From: Flavobacterium psychrophilum
Lineage (GTDB): Bacteria > Bacteroidota > Bacteroidia > Flavobacteriales > Flavobacteriaceae
Assembly (NCBI GenBank): GCA_945897545.1
Contig: CAMDGJ010000051.1
Location: 1-13,842 of the forward strand
Direction: 5' to 3'
DNA: 13,842 nt
The notes under the pieces are model-generated. The model was not told the DNA's origin, did no database searches, and saw only the letters and a program-made list of their open reading frames with translations. Made by a program: the position numbers and the translations under genes. Positions 13,296-13,842 of this stretch are shown piece after piece. The first letter of the stretch is position 1, and each line of letters begins with the position of its first letter.

Positions 13296-13676
13296 ATGAA
13301 AAAGATACTATCAAAAAATGATTTTCTTCTAGCTGAAACAAAAATGATTAATTTATTAAATACCGTTACAAACAAAGGCGGTTTTGAGTTTTTAACAGCA
13401 GCTGAAACAACAGAACTCGAAGAATACACAAAAATTGTAAAAGAGTATGAAGATGCTAACTTCATAATAGAAACACCACAAACTGTACAAGAGTTAATCG
13501 CTTTTAAAATGTTTGAAAAAAATTTAAAACAAAAAGAAATTGCAAAATTATTGCATACGACAGATACAAAGCTCTCTGAAATAATGCACAATAAAAGAAA
13601 ACCGAATATTGCTTTTTTAAAATCTTTACATCAAATATTAGGTATTGATGGTAATTTATTATTAAAAATGGTTTAG
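13296..13676 (+). CDS. higA: HigA-type antitoxin with helix-turn-helix domain
   Basis: A 126-residue protein. The N-terminal part (1-62) is acidic with TAAETTELEEYTKIVKEYED and probably wraps the toxin. The C-terminal XRE-type DNA-binding domain (about 66-122) shows the helix-turn-helix in NLKQKEIAKLLHTTDTKLSE (76-95), followed by IMHNKRKPN and FLKSLHQILGID. The ATG comes one base after the higB stop, so the two genes are translationally coupled, and the protein likely represses the promoter at 12969-12997. It ends just before the second Sua5 fragment. A T-rich run follows the stop, but no hairpin is visible. Confidence 0.9.
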   Translation: MKKILSKNDFLLAETKMINLLNTVTNKGGFEFLTAAETTELEEYTKIVKEYEDANFIIETPQTVQELIAFKMFEKNLKQKEIAKLLHTTDTKLSEIMHNKRKPNIAFLKSLHQILGIDGNLLLKMV

Positions 13677-13696
13677 TTTTTTCACATACAATTGAT

Positions 13697-13842
13697 ATGA
13701 ATCTCAACCAAGAAATCCACAAAGCATTTGAAATTATACAACAAGGCGGAATTATCCTTTACCCAACGGATACCGTTTGGAGAGTTCGGTGCGAACCAAA
13801 AATATTTATAATGGTTAAAAAATATAGAAATCTAATTTATAG
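13697..13842 (+). pseudogene. Sua5/YrdC 5' fragment, copy 2, running off the window
   Basis: From ATG 13697 the frame reads MNLNQEIHKAFEIIQQGGII then LYPTDTVW, the Sua5/YrdC N-terminus, this time with the Trp codon intact. After TDTVW the family sequence GIGCD is replaced by RVRCEPKIFIMVKKYRNLIY, although bases can still be aligned with copy 1. One base is lost after the GTT near 13813 and one is gained soon after. The frame stays open to the window edge, so the 3' side cannot be judged. The homologous stretch with copy 1 begins about 10 bases before the ATG (ACAAT). It is probably not a working gene, unless the sequence beyond the edge shows otherwise. Confidence 0.7.

Larger units (their letters stand above)
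12784..13842 (+). other. higBA module bracketed by diverged direct repeats of a Sua5 gene 5' end
   Basis: About 145 bases from 12784 and from 13688 are homologous in the same orientation and flank roughly 720 bases holding higB, higA and their promoter. I see no transposase, integrase, terminal inverted repeat or short target duplication, so the mechanism is unclear. Confidence 0.6.

Noticed and set aside
13238..13591. Minus-strand ORF of 117 codons opposite higA
   Set aside because: It is a shadow of the intact higB/higA frames; the Phe/Ser/Val-rich translation arises from antisense codons.

Overview
The window looks like chromosome from a Flavobacterium-like member of the Bacteroidota. It is AT-rich. 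Several gene starts are preceded by the Bacteroidota promoter -7 element TAnnTTTG, some with a TTG 17-19 bases upstream. The housekeeping set also fits that group: a DUF349 repeat protein, DUF5606 next to peptide deformylase, RuvX, MazG and DapD.

Left part (1-5319): a DUF349 protein cut by the left edge ends in a strong terminator. Next is a Crp/Fnr regulator with no recognisable start codon and a damaged spot in its sensor domain; a 16-base perfect palindrome overlaps its promoter region. On the minus strand follow mazG, a DUF5606 gene, def and ruvX.

Middle part (5320-7821): three tandem antitoxin-toxin cassettes of the RelE/ParE type, each exactly 505 bases from antitoxin start to toxin stop, lie between ruvX and dapD. 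Cassettes 1 and 3 are intact. The toxin of cassette 2 has an in-frame TAG and is absent from simple ORF calls. All three run toward ruvX, which begins one base after the last toxin, so ruvX may depend partly on the toxin-antitoxin promoter. dapD runs the other way from its own promoter and ends in a clear terminator.

Right part (7827-12783): a cell-surface glycan block. It has a GT9 heptosyltransferase-like gene convergent with a Kdo/lipopolysaccharide-kinase-like gene, then three glycosyltransferases on the plus strand (GT2, GT4 and a small GT-A-like enzyme). The kinase-like gene and the GT2 gene diverge from interleaved promoters. Together these genes probably build and modify the lipopolysaccharide core or a surface polysaccharide.

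Right end (12784-13842): a HigB-HigA toxin-antitoxin pair sits between two decayed copies of the 5' end of a Sua5/YrdC (threonylcarbamoyl-AMP synthase) gene. The copies share one nonsense lesion but otherwise decayed separately. This bracketed arrangement is the most unusual structure here. I see no tRNA, rRNA, CRISPR array, transposase or integrase. Every gene family named is a known one; the novelty lies in arrangement and decay.
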